A stretch of DNA of 53,938 nucleotides, from assembly GCF_050337105.1 (NCBI RefSeq), contig NZ_JAKJSQ010000024.1, positions 1 to 53,938 of the forward strand. The letters are read 5' to 3'. Made by a program: the position numbers and the translations under genes. Numbering within the stretch: position 1 is the stretch's first letter; each line of letters begins with the position of its first letter. The stretch is from Aliivibrio_A kagoshimensis (GTDB lineage: Bacteria > Pseudomonadota > Gammaproteobacteria > Enterobacterales > Vibrionaceae). This document shows, in pieces, positions 6,183-15,030 of this stretch. Below the pieces are notes generated by a model. It searched no databases, had not been told where the DNA came from, and saw only the letters and a program-made list of their open reading frames with translations.

Positions 6183-8300
6183 GTGTCGGTATGGAAATGC
6201 TTAGAAATCGTCGCAACATTTTACGATCTTTCATGTAATTCAAGCATGTTAAAGAAGCGCTTTTATATTGATAGCAATACACAACTTAAGATTCAAATTC
6301 CACGGGCCGCTAAGTCCGTGGGATTAAAATGCAAAGCGATCAAATGCCACCGCCTCTCTCTTTCAAAGCAAACCTTTCCTGTTTTGGTTGAATCAGGCAC
6401 AGGGGAGTACTGTATTGTTGCGCAGTACCGTTCTGGCCAGTTCTTGATTCAGAGACCTGTTGAATCCTCACCTGAAATTGTTGAAGAAGATGAATTTACC
6501 GCTAGCCTTTCGGGCTATGTTTATCTGTTTACAAAGCGAAGAACACTCGAAGGTCTGAGTAACCAATTTAATTTTAAGTGGTTTATCTCCTCATTTGTTA
6601 AGCATAAAAAACTGCTTTTAGAAGTGATTGTGGCTTCCCTGTTTATTCAGGTTTTGGCATTGGTATCACCCATATTTTTTCAAGTGGTTGTAGATAAGGT
6701 ACTAACACACCACTCATTTTCGACCTTAAATGTACTTGCCATTGGCATGGTGTTAATCATCTCTTTTGATGTGGTCATTACGGGGCTGCGTAATTATCAA
6801 TTGGCACATACGGCTCACAGAATTGATGTCACACTTGGTTCAAGGCTGTATAAGCACCTCGTCAGCCTCCCTTTAGCGTATTTTCAGTCAAGACAAGTAG
6901 GAGTTACCGTTGCAAGGGTTCACGAGCTGCAAAATATTCGGGAATTTTTAACGGGCAGTACGTTAACGTTATGTTTAGATGTGCTGTTTACCTTTGTCTT
7001 TATTTCGGTAATGGCAAGCTATAGCAGTACGTTAACTATGGTCGTACTCATCTCCTTGATTCCGTATATATTCTTGTCCGCTTTGGTGACACCAATATTG
7101 AGAAAGCGACTGGACGAGCAGTTTCGACAAGGGGCAAAGAATCAAGCCTTTCTTGTTGAATCGGTGTCTGGCATTGAAGTGGTAAAAGCCATGTCCGTTG
7201 AGCCTCAGATGGAGAGAAAGTGGGATGAACAACTGGCTGCGTTTGTCACCAGTACCTTTTCAACTCAGAATTTAGGTAATATTGCTCAACAAGTGTCTCA
7301 GTGGATCAGCAAAATTACTACGTTAGTGATTCTTTGGTTAGGGTCTCATTTAGTCATAAAGGGGGAGTTGACGGTAGGTCAGCTAATCGCCTTTAACATG
7401 TTTGCCAGTCAGGTTAATGGACCGATTTTACGCTTGGTTCAACTGTGGCAAGAGTTTCAACAAGCTTCACTTTCTGTAAAACGACTCGGGGATATTTTAA
7501 ATACACCGTCAGAGCCCGCATTAGAAGTCAACAAAGCGACACTTCCCAACCTTAAAGGTCATATTGAGTTCAAAGCGATCAATTTCCAATATCAGCCCGA
7601 CCTTCCAATGTGTTTGCAAGCAATCAACCTTACTTTTAAAGCAGGCAAGCAATACGGCTTAGTGGGGCGCTCTGGGTCAGGGAAAAGCACGTTAACTAAG
7701 CTATTGCAGCGTTTATATTTACCCTCAAATGGACAGGTACTTATTGATGACATCGATATTTCACAAGTGAGCCCATCTTGGCTTAGGAGCCAAATCGGTG
7801 TGGTTCAACAAGAAACGATACTGTTCAACACTTCCATTCGAGAAAATATTGCGCTTGCCATGCCTGCTGCACCTTTAGAGCTGGTGGTTAAGGTTGCTCA
7901 GTTATCTGGCGCTGATGAGTTTGTTCGAGAATTCCCACAAGGGTATGACACTGTTGTCGGTGAGCATGGTTCGCGGCTCTCAGGCGGGCAGAAGCAACGT
8001 ATCGGTATAGCTCGCGCGTTATTAACCAATCCAAAAATTATTATCTTCGATGAAGCGACCAGTGCGCTTGATTATGAGTCTGAACGTATTATTCGGAAAA
8101 ACATGGGAGCAATTAGCCGGGGGCGCACGGTGCTGATTGTTGCACACCGATTATCGACAGTAAGGCACTGTGATGAGCTTATTGTTCTGGAAAAAGGCAA
8201 AGTGATTGAGCGAGGCAACCACTTCTCGCTGCTCAATCACGGTGGAGTCTATGCACGTCTAAATTCGATGCAACTGGGCGACGGTGAGGTTGCAGTATGA
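6183..8300 (+). CDS. Type I secretion ABC exporter (HlyB/RtxB family)
   Basis: This encodes a 705-residue inner-membrane ABC exporter. Residues 1-125 form a C39 peptidase-like domain without its catalytic residues (Ser2 stands at the usual Cys position, and the catalytic His is not kept in GEYCIV), as in HlyB, so it should hold the unfolded substrate rather than cleave it. The membrane domain spans about 140-420. The ATPase domain has Walker A GRSGSGKST (495-503), the signature LSGGQKQR (599-606), Walker B IIIFDEATSALD and the H-loop VAHRLS. The GTG start at 6183 is supported by AAGGA seven bases upstream and a stop codon just before it. It is the first gene of a four-gene operon, overlapping the adaptor gene by 4 bp. 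The likely substrate is the RTX protein encoded last. Confidence 0.9.
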   Translation: MSVWKCLEIVATFYDLSCNSSMLKKRFYIDSNTQLKIQIPRAAKSVGLKCKAIKCHRLSLSKQTFPVLVESGTGEYCIVAQYRSGQFLIQRPVESSPEIVEEDEFTASLSGYVYLFTKRRTLEGLSNQFNFKWFISSFVKHKKLLLEVIVASLFIQVLALVSPIFFQVVVDKVLTHHSFSTLNVLAIGMVLIISFDVVITGLRNYQLAHTAHRIDVTLGSRLYKHLVSLPLAYFQSRQVGVTVARVHELQNIREFLTGSTLTLCLDVLFTFVFISVMASYSSTLTMVVLISLIPYIFLSALVTPILRKRLDEQFRQGAKNQAFLVESVSGIEVVKAMSVEPQMERKWDEQLAAFVTSTFSTQNLGNIAQQVSQWISKITTLVILWLGSHLVIKGELTVGQLIAFNMFASQVNGPILRLVQLWQEFQQASLSVKRLGDILNTPSEPALEVNKATLPNLKGHIEFKAINFQYQPDLPMCLQAINLTFKAGKQYGLVGRSGSGKSTLTKLLQRLYLPSNGQVLIDDIDISQVSPSWLRSQIGVVQQETILFNTSIRENIALAMPAAPLELVVKVAQLSGADEFVREFPQGYDTVVGEHGSRLSGGQKQRIGIARALLTNPKIIIFDEATSALDYESERIIRKNMGAISRGRTVLIVAHRLSTVRHCDELIVLEKGKVIERGNHFSLLNHGGVYARLNSMQLGDGEVAV

Positions 8301-9625
8301 AGGCCAAACTGGTTAATACCGAATTTTTACCGGCAGTGCTGGAAGTTCAACAGACACCGCCTTCAAAGGTGAGTCGTATCATCATATATGTGATATTAGC
8401 TCTGATTATCAGTGCGATCATTTGGGCAGCCTACAGCCGTATTGATGTTGTAGCAGTTGCAAGAGGCCAACTGACTGTTAGTGGTTTAGCGCGGCCCATT
8501 CATCCATTAGTATCGGCCGAAATCACGTCGATAAATGTAGAAGAGGGCCAGTATGTTGGCAAAGATCAGGTTTTAGTTGCTCTTGACGACAGAAAAATCA
8601 TCAGCCAAATCCAAGAAATTGAATTGCGGAAAAAGAGTCTAGAGACAAAACGACAGCGTTATCAGGCGGTGATGACGGTCTATCAAGCTGAAAAACTTAC
8701 ACCAGAAGTCATCAAGACGGCTAAGCAGAGCATCAATGATAAAACGAGCAGATATCATGCAACTATCGATATAAATCGATTTCAATCCGTTATGAAAAAA
8801 TATGATGGTTTAATATTGAAAGAGAGATCTGAAATAAAGATAAAGAAGTCAAACCTAAAGTCTTTAAGTTCGACGCTTCCGTTAATAAACCAACAACTCT
8901 CGTCATTAGAAATATTGGAGAGAAAGAGAATGCTATCATCATATAACTATATTGACCTTAAAAAGGAAGTAGTGAAAGTTCAATATGATGTGGAGTCTTT
9001 AAAAGATAGAGTTGCCTCTTCATTAATAAATATTGTCACCATAAATAATGAAAAATCACTTTTTCTATCGGACCTTATTTTAAAAAGCAATGAGGTGATA
9101 ATTGAATTTGATGAGCAGCTGTTAATAACGAATAAAGAGTTAGAACAACTCTATTTAGAGCTAGAGAAATATACGATTCGCTCTCCGGTTTCTGGTTACG
9201 TACAAGATTTACTTTATCGAGATAAGAGTGCAATGGCGATTGAAGGTCAGTCATTGTTGGTTATTGTACCGGACAATGAAAAGGTGCTAGCTGAAGTTAT
9301 GATCCTGAATAAGGATATTGGGTTTATTGAAAACAACAACGATGTGGCCATTAAATTGGATGCTTTTGATTTTTCGCGTTATGGGAAATTGAATGGTCAA
9401 GTAAAGAATATATCAGCAGGTGCCATTCAAGACGAAAGATTAGGGTTAGTGTACCGCGCGATCATTAATATCAGTGAAGACGAGATAACTGCTGACGGCA
9501 AGGTCAGACAACTTGAACCAGGCATGTCATTAACAGCAGAGATCAAACTAGGAAGGAGAACCGTCATGAGTTATTTACTCAGCACCATAAACACGGAGGT
9601 GGACAATGCCGGAAAGCAAAAATAA
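8297..9625 (+). CDS. HlyD-family periplasmic adaptor of a type I secretion system
   Basis: This encodes a 442-residue membrane fusion protein. There is one membrane helix (about 27-46), then a biotinyl-lipoyl half motif (HPLVSAEITSINVEEGQYVGKDQVLVAL), a long helical hairpin (about 105-290, Lys/Glu/Leu-rich) and the second lipoyl half with the HlyD signature (YTIRSPVSGYVQDL), ending in a beta-barrel domain. It should link the ABC exporter in the inner membrane to a TolC-type outer-membrane channel. No TolC gene is in this operon, so a shared TolC elsewhere must serve. It overlaps the exporter gene (ATGA) and the next gene by 20 bp. The helical hairpin is markedly AT-rich compared with the flanks. 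Confidence 0.88.
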   Translation: MKAKLVNTEFLPAVLEVQQTPPSKVSRIIIYVILALIISAIIWAAYSRIDVVAVARGQLTVSGLARPIHPLVSAEITSINVEEGQYVGKDQVLVALDDRKIISQIQEIELRKKSLETKRQRYQAVMTVYQAEKLTPEVIKTAKQSINDKTSRYHATIDINRFQSVMKKYDGLILKERSEIKIKKSNLKSLSSTLPLINQQLSSLEILERKRMLSSYNYIDLKKEVVKVQYDVESLKDRVASSLINIVTINNEKSLFLSDLILKSNEVIIEFDEQLLITNKELEQLYLELEKYTIRSPVSGYVQDLLYRDKSAMAIEGQSLLVIVPDNEKVLAEVMILNKDIGFIENNNDVAIKLDAFDFSRYGKLNGQVKNISAGAIQDERLGLVYRAIINISEDEITADGKVRQLEPGMSLTAEIKLGRRTVMSYLLSTINTEVDNAGKQK

Positions 9626-10295
9626 TTATAGTCATCTAAACGTGCCAGCCAGTAATTTCTACAGTCCTAGCCTCTATGGTCAAGATGTAGAAGCGTTTCA
9701 TCAAAACAATAGTCGAGAGTTAATGCTTCGTTATGTAAAAACAATGAAAATATCTAGATATGTGCTCATCGCTGTATTTATTACAATATATGTTATCGCT
9801 GGTTTTGATTTGGGTAATATATTGCCCATAGAAATGTTCGTTTATATTAAGTCGAATCTTGATGTTATGTCTTCAATATATTCAAAGGTGATTGTATTAG
9901 GTGGGGACGAAATTGATTTTTCAAATATTACAGTGATATTGATGATTTTAATTCCGATGTGTATTGTACTTGGGATATATCTATCTTTATTGGAAGTTCT
10001 ATTCTTGATGAGATTTAATTTTGCCGAATTTTTGAGTGAACTATCCCCATCAAATTGGCGAATTTTTGCGGCGCTTTTAGGGGGGATACTATTTATTTCT
10101 TCTATTTTTTTAGCCTATAGCACCGTAGGTCAGCCAGATCCATCAGGGCGGCTTTCATTTCTATGGAACCCTATTGATAGTCTGCCCGGTTATACAATGT
10201 ATGTAATGTGTGCTTATGGCTCTATGCGTGGAATACCAGCCTTTGTTACCTCAATTTACATCCTAATACTGAAAGATAAAGGAGAGATCAAATGA
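9606..10295 (+). CDS. Multi-pass membrane protein of the RTX operon, function unknown
   Basis: This encodes 229 residues that I do not recognise. A polar N-terminus of about 50 residues is followed by roughly four membrane helices (near 52-72, 107-130, 152-174 and 195-222), with a polar loop of about 35 residues after the first. The start overlaps the end of the adaptor gene by 20 bp, and its stop overlaps the RTX gene start (ATGA), so translation is coupled on both sides. The position, between the secretion machinery and its substrate, suggests either an accessory exporter subunit or an immunity protein against the secreted product; both are inference. It is AT-rich, like the adaptor hairpin, hinting at transfer of the operon. 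Confidence 0.7.
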   Translation: MPESKNNYSHLNVPASNFYSPSLYGQDVEAFHQNNSRELMLRYVKTMKISRYVLIAVFITIYVIAGFDLGNILPIEMFVYIKSNLDVMSSIYSKVIVLGGDEIDFSNITVILMILIPMCIVLGIYLSLLEVLFLMRFNFAEFLSELSPSNWRIFAALLGGILFISSIFLAYSTVGQPDPSGRLSFLWNPIDSLPGYTMYVMCAYGSMRGIPAFVTSIYILILKDKGEIK

Positions 10296-12493
10296 ACAAG
10301 GAAGAGAAGCAAGATAAGACAACAGGTCAAACGATTATTGATGCTGTTATCACTGGTCACGCAGCACTGGCAGAGGGAATGGCAAACTCAACAATTGATG
10401 ATTACAAAGCGTTTGGAAAGTATGTATCCAAAACGAATGGATTTGTTTCCGCAACATACACAATTACCACTTCAGACAATAAAGTCGCAGGAATCTATGA
10501 TGCGGCTTGCAAAGCTGTGGTTGGTTCTATAGGTGGGACGGTTGGGGCAGGGATTGGGTTTGCTCCTGGAGCTGCACTTGGTGTTGCAGCTGCTAGTTGG
10601 CTTGATGCCGAATACATGGTGTGCGAGACATTTGGTCGTTTGGTATACAAGATGACCAATTACAGTTTCCCTCAATCAGAGTACGTACCAAGACCTGACT
10701 TATGGCATGGACCTGAACACTTACGAGGAAAAGCGCAAGAAGAGAAAGCGTTGGACCACAACTACAACCAAAATGGTGAATATGAAGCTGAGCAGAATAT
10801 TACAAATGGCAGCTTTGACCCTGATAAAAATGGCAGTGAGAAACGAGAACAGTATAAAGAGCATTGGAGTCAACCGGAGAATGTAGCATTAGCCGAAGAG
10901 AGTGGCGCAAGTGATGTAAACGGCCCTGAAGCAGTATATCAAAACGTGATAAATAAAACGCCTGATCGAGAAAGTGGCAGTGATAGGAGAGAACGAAGAA
11001 GCTCTGGTAGCCGTAATGATCGCTATCGAGACTCACGTAATAGCAATGATCGTGGACGTTTCGGCCCACCAATTATCCTTGATTTAGACGGGGACGGTGT
11101 TGAACTGACCTCGCTGGATGAGTCTTCGGCATTTTACGATATTTCAGGTGATGGCTATCGAAATAGAGTGGGTTGGGCTGGTAAAGATGATGGGATTTTG
11201 GCGTTCGATAAAGATTCAGATGGGGTAATAAAAGATCGAGATGAGATTGCTTTTGTCGATTACAAACTAGGGGCTGAAACGGACCTTGAAGGTTTGACCG
11301 CATTTGACAGTAACAATGATGGCGTTCTGGATAATAAAGATGACAAGTGGAAACAGTTTGGGGTTTGGCAAGATAAAGACCAAGATGGTGAAACTGATAT
11401 CGGTGAGTTTACATCGATGCAAAATATGGGCATCTCGTCCATCGACCTTTCATCAGATCAAAATCAACACAAGAGTAGTGGTAACGTCATCTACGGATTA
11501 GGAAACTATACTCGCTCTGACGGTTCGACTCACACCTTTGCTGATACCGCTCTACAGTATTCAGACTTCTCTTTCCGTAAAGCCTCAGATGGCTCCATTG
11601 ATATTCAAACGGATGGTGTAGGAATTAAGCTTCTCTCTGATGATATAGATAATAGACTTAGCTTATCTGGTGAAAATGCTCATGTGGTTATTGGCGGGGT
11701 ACGCAATGATGCCATCTCCACTGACGGTAGCCATGATGTAATGTTCGATGGCGGCAACGGTAACGATCAACTGCGTGGCGGTGATGGAGACGATTGGTTA
11801 ATTGGTGGTGAAGGAAATGATTTTATTCATTCAGGCAGTGGAAATGATATATCTTGGGGTGGTTTGGGCCGAGATAGATTGATTGGTGGAGAAGGCAACG
11901 ATCAACTGTTTGGCCAACAAGGAGATGACCTTCTGATTGGTGTTGCGGGTAATAACTTACTGATGGCCGGCTCTGGAAATGACCGCTTAAAAGGTGGGAT
12001 TAATGTGGATGTTCTCATTGGAGGGAGTGGTAATGATTTCTTGTATGGAAATGAAGGTGACGATCATCTAATAGGTGGACAGGGGAATGACAAACTGTAT
12101 GGAGGGGATGGTAGCGATACTTACTACTTCGCATCTGGGGATGGTCAGGATGATGTCTATAACTTTGACACAGAAGGAAACGATACTTTAACGTTTGACG
12201 GAGTCGCTACTGAGAATATTTGGTTCGAGCGAAATGGCCTTAATCTGGATGTTAAAATACTAGGGTCCACCGATGAAGTCAGTATTAGAGGCTGGTATAA
12301 ATATGATGTTTCGAGAATTGATCAATTTACCAATAGTGACGGTTCTACCCTTGCTGCAAATCAAGTTAACAAGTTAGTAGAAGTGATGGCTGGTTATCAG
12401 GCGAATGACGGATCGAGCTTTGAAAGTATTCTTCCTGGGACTTTGCCACATGAGGTTCAATTAGCGGTTGATTCTGCTTGGAGGGCCGCATAA
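10292..12493 (+). CDS. RTX calcium-binding protein, type I secretion substrate
   Basis: This encodes 733 residues without an N-terminal signal peptide. A hydrophobic glycine-zipper-like stretch lies at about 70-102 (VVGSIGGTVGAGIGFAPGAA). A polar linker follows, with an Arg/Ser-rich patch near 226-255. Residues 258-390 carry LDLDGDG and four more Asp-rich calcium loops (DISGDG, DKDSDG, DSNNDG, DKDQDG), a module common in large RTX proteins. Residues about 486-612 are RTX nonapeptides (GGxGxDxLx), and 620-690 resemble the haemolysin-type calcium-binding C-terminal domain (NLDVKILGSTDEVSIRGWY). The uncleaved C-terminus should carry the export signal. There is no acyltransferase gene and no enzymatic domain that I recognise. 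It is the last gene of the operon, with a 4-bp overlap upstream and a hairpin downstream. It could be a pore-former, bacteriocin-like toxin or surface protein. Confidence 0.88.
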   Translation: MNKEEKQDKTTGQTIIDAVITGHAALAEGMANSTIDDYKAFGKYVSKTNGFVSATYTITTSDNKVAGIYDAACKAVVGSIGGTVGAGIGFAPGAALGVAAASWLDAEYMVCETFGRLVYKMTNYSFPQSEYVPRPDLWHGPEHLRGKAQEEKALDHNYNQNGEYEAEQNITNGSFDPDKNGSEKREQYKEHWSQPENVALAEESGASDVNGPEAVYQNVINKTPDRESGSDRRERRSSGSRNDRYRDSRNSNDRGRFGPPIILDLDGDGVELTSLDESSAFYDISGDGYRNRVGWAGKDDGILAFDKDSDGVIKDRDEIAFVDYKLGAETDLEGLTAFDSNNDGVLDNKDDKWKQFGVWQDKDQDGETDIGEFTSMQNMGISSIDLSSDQNQHKSSGNVIYGLGNYTRSDGSTHTFADTALQYSDFSFRKASDGSIDIQTDGVGIKLLSDDIDNRLSLSGENAHVVIGGVRNDAISTDGSHDVMFDGGNGNDQLRGGDGDDWLIGGEGNDFIHSGSGNDISWGGLGRDRLIGGEGNDQLFGQQGDDLLIGVAGNNLLMAGSGNDRLKGGINVDVLIGGSGNDFLYGNEGDDHLIGGQGNDKLYGGDGSDTYYFASGDGQDDVYNFDTEGNDTLTFDGVATENIWFERNGLNLDVKILGSTDEVSIRGWYKYDVSRIDQFTNSDGSTLAANQVNKLVEVMAGYQANDGSSFESILPGTLPHEVQLAVDSAWRAA

Positions 12494-12551
12494 TGGGAAA
12501 GAGAATATATTTACCGAATAATTTGGTTTGATGTCTTTATTCACATTAAAA

Positions 12552-12580
12552 ATGCCCCTCAATTGTGAGGGGCATCTCTT
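12552..12580 (+). terminator. Terminator after the RTX operon
   Basis: A 10-bp perfect stem ATGCCCCTCA/TGAGGGGCAT with a 4-nt loop starts 58 bp after the stop. The downstream run on the plus strand is only moderately T-rich; the better T-run is on the minus strand. The remainder of 12494-12903 holds only the MetR-type box and upstream signals for mesX. Confidence 0.65.
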
Positions 12581-12722
12581 CATGTTTGTTCTAGTTTCTA
12601 AGTGTTACCAATACGGCCTCTTAAATGTCCACCTACGACTCACCAAGCTCTTCGCTGATGAATTCATGCCGAAAAGTACGTAGTGGTATTTAATCGAAGA
12701 GTACTCTCAGTGATTCAAACTA

Positions 12723-12735
12723 TGAATAATCTTCA
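12723..12735. promoter_or_regulatory. MetR-type binding box upstream of mesX-mesD
   Basis: TGAATAATCTTCA matches the LysR-type MetR consensus TGAA-N5-TTCA exactly. Directly after it is a second imperfect palindrome (TTTCATGTGAAA, 12739-12750). The box lies about 170 bp before the mesX start. Since the operon makes methionine, activation by MetR with homocysteine is the natural inference. Confidence 0.5.
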
Positions 12736-12903
12736 TGTTTCATGTGAAAAAAAACTAATGTTATTCAATTAGTTGTTCAAGTATAACAAACAGACTGATC
12801 TGGTGTTGGCCACAGTGACAACATTAAAAAATTCAATACTATTTCACTTACAGAGTAAACATGCAGTCTGCTTTTATACTAGGAAAAAGGATGCCGAATC
12901 ACA

Positions 12904-13878
12904 ATGAAAAACGATTTCACATTTACCATCAAAAGCATTCGCTTTGATGAAAATTATCAGCCATCAGACAATACACGTATTACGACTAATTTTGCCAATT
13001 TAGCCCGAGGAAAAAGTCACCATGAGAACCTGCACAATGCACTGAGAATGATCGACAATCGATTCAATGCTTTGACACATTGGGACAATCCGAAAGGTGA
13101 CCGTTACTCGGTAGAGCTTGAAATCATCTCCGTTGATATAAGTATTCAAGACAGTGATGAAACATTCCCATCTATTGAAGTACTGAAAACCAACATTGTT
13201 GATCACAAAACCAACGAACGTATTGAAGGTATTGTTGGCAACAACTTTTCTTCTTACGTGCGTGATTACGACTTTAGCGTTCTACTGCTGGATCACAACA
13301 AGAATCAGCCTCAATTTAGTATTCCAGATAATTTTGGTGATCTGCATGGAAAGTTATTTAAGTATTTCGTTAAGTCAGATGTGTACAAACAACATTTTAA
13401 AAAGCCGCCAGTGATCTGTCTGAGCGTGTCGGACAATAAAGTTTATCATCGAATTGAAAATCAACATCCTGTTTTGGGTTTTGAATATCAGCCAAATGAG
13501 TCGTCGTTAACTGAGCAATACTTCCAAAAAATGGGCTTACAAGTTCGTTACTTTATGCCGACGAATAGCGTAGCACCTTTGGCATTCTACTTTTCTGGTG
13601 ATTTGCTCAATGATTATTCGAACATTGAGCTAATCAGCACGATCAGCACCATGGAGACGTTCCAAAAAATATATCGACCAGAGATCTACAATGCCAATGC
13701 GGTTGCAGGTAAGTGTTACCAACCGAACTTGAAGAACCTAGATCACTCGTTAACTCGAATCGTTTATGACCGCAAAGAGCGGAACCAACTTGCGATTGAA
13801 CAGGGCAAGTTTGCCGAGGAGTATTTTATCAAGCCCTATCAATCGATTCTTACCAAATGGTCTGCAAATTACGCTTAA
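12904..13878 (+). CDS. mesX: MesX (DUF1852), partner of methionine synthase MesD
   Basis: This encodes 324 residues of the DUF1852 family, beginning MKNDFTFTIKSIRFDENY. Published work on folate-independent methionine synthases reported that MesD needs this protein to make methionine and that the pair works in aerobic bacteria. I recognise it by the N-terminal sequence, length and its place immediately before the core-MetE gene (30 bp between stop and start). It has no signal peptide or membrane segment, so it is cytoplasmic. Its chemistry is not evident from motifs. The ATG has AAGGA 12 bases upstream, a little far, but no better in-frame start is seen. A MetR-type box lies upstream. Confidence 0.8.
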   Translation: MKNDFTFTIKSIRFDENYQPSDNTRITTNFANLARGKSHHENLHNALRMIDNRFNALTHWDNPKGDRYSVELEIISVDISIQDSDETFPSIEVLKTNIVDHKTNERIEGIVGNNFSSYVRDYDFSVLLLDHNKNQPQFSIPDNFGDLHGKLFKYFVKSDVYKQHFKKPPVICLSVSDNKVYHRIENQHPVLGFEYQPNESSLTEQYFQKMGLQVRYFMPTNSVAPLAFYFSGDLLNDYSNIELISTISTMETFQKIYRPEIYNANAVAGKCYQPNLKNLDHSLTRIVYDRKERNQLAIEQGKFAEEYFIKPYQSILTKWSANYA

Positions 13879-13908
13879 TTAATAACGAGAATCTAGACAG
13901 GAATGACA

Positions 13909-14940
13909 ATGAAAATACTATTACCGACTTCCACTGCTGGTAGCTTACCTAAACCCTCTTGGTTGGCTCAACCCGAAACTCTTTGGTCCCCTTGGAAGCT
14001 GCAAGGTGAAGAACTTATTGATGGTAAGCGCGATGCGTTACGAGTCTCTTTGCAAGAACAAGAGCTTGCAGGGCTAGATATTGTTAGTGACGGCGAACAA
14101 ACTCGCCAACACTTTGTGACCACGTTTATTGAGCACCTTAGCGGTGTGGATTTTGAAAATCGGAAAACGGTTAGAATTCGTAACCGCTATGAGGCAAGCG
14201 TACCGACCGTTGTTGGCCCAGTGAGTCGCGAAAAGGCAGTCTTTGTTGAAGATGCTAAGTTTCTGCGTCAGCAAACCAAGCAACCTATTAAGTGGGCGTT
14301 GCCTGGACCTATAACGATGATTGATACGCTTTATGACGAGCATTACGGGAGCCGCGAAAAACTGGCTTGGGAATTTGCTAAGATCCTTAATGAAGAAGCG
14401 AAAGAATTAGAGGCGGCGGGTGTCAACATCATTCAATTCGATGAGCCCGCATTTAATGTCTTTTTTGATGATGTCAATGATTGGGGGATTGCTTGTTTAG
14501 AAAGAGCCATCGAAGGGTTGAAGTGCGAAACTGCAATTCATATTTGTTATGGTTATGGCATTAAAGCCAACACTGATTGGAAAAAATCGTTAGGCACTGA
14601 GTGGCGACAATACGAAAAAGTATTCCCGAAATTGCAGAAATCCAATATCGATATTATCTCGTTAGAGTGTCACAACTCACGAGTGCCTATGGATCTGCTT
14701 GAACTTATTCGAGGTAAGAAAGTGATGGTCGGAGCGATTGATGTTACGACCAACAAAATAGAAACACCAGAGGAAGTCGCTAATACGTTGCGAGAAGCAC
14801 TAAAGTATGTTGATGCTGAACAGCTTTATCCCTGTACTAACTGTGGAATGGCCCCTTTGTCTCGTGAGGTCTCAACAGCGAAGCTCAATGCCCTAAGTGC
14901 AGGTGCAGAAATAGTTCGAAAAGAGCTTTCTAATTTGTGA
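13909..14940 (+). CDS. mesD: MesD, core-MetE methionine synthase
   Basis: This encodes 343 residues equivalent to the C-terminal catalytic half of cobalamin-independent methionine synthase (MetE), without the N-terminal folate-binding half. The zinc ligands are present: His211 and Cys213 (AIHICYG), Glu253 (ISLECHNSR) and Cys312 (CTNCGMAP). A substrate loop DEPAF is also kept. It methylates homocysteine; the MesD type does not use methyltetrahydrofolate in the classical way and depends on MesX. The ATG at 13909 is preferred over one 6 bp upstream because AGGA directly abuts the earlier ATG but sits 6 nt before this one. It forms an operon with mesX. Confidence 0.82.
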   Translation: MKILLPTSTAGSLPKPSWLAQPETLWSPWKLQGEELIDGKRDALRVSLQEQELAGLDIVSDGEQTRQHFVTTFIEHLSGVDFENRKTVRIRNRYEASVPTVVGPVSREKAVFVEDAKFLRQQTKQPIKWALPGPITMIDTLYDEHYGSREKLAWEFAKILNEEAKELEAAGVNIIQFDEPAFNVFFDDVNDWGIACLERAIEGLKCETAIHICYGYGIKANTDWKKSLGTEWRQYEKVFPKLQKSNIDIISLECHNSRVPMDLLELIRGKKVMVGAIDVTTNKIETPEEVANTLREALKYVDAEQLYPCTNCGMAPLSREVSTAKLNALSAGAEIVRKELSNL

Positions 14941-14981
14941 CAAGTTCTTAGGAGCAGAAGCTAAAAAAAACCATGCAAGCT

Positions 14982-15021
14982 TTCATATATCTGATTCTAA
15001 AGGCTGAACCAGATATATGAA
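14982..15021. terminator. Inverted repeat between convergent genes
   Basis: Perfect 12-bp arms TTCATATATCTG/CAGATATATGAA with a 16-nt loop sit between the mesD stop and the stop of the convergent carboxypeptidase gene. There is no T-run, but the position suggests a bidirectional transcription barrier. Confidence 0.45.
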
Positions 15022-15030
15022 TAGACTTAA

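Noticed and set aside
6070..6282. 70-codon minus-strand frame before the exporter gene
   Set aside because: It overlaps the start of the exporter, shows no ribosome site and has no domain.
10800..11442. Three His/Ser-rich minus-strand frames inside the RTX gene
   Set aside because: They are shadows of Asp/Gly-rich calcium-binding codons read backwards.
12780..12903. Possible MetJ boxes (AGACTGATCT and GCAGTCTGC) ahead of mesX
   Set aside because: Neither matches tandem AGACGTCT units well enough; only the MetR-type box is kept.
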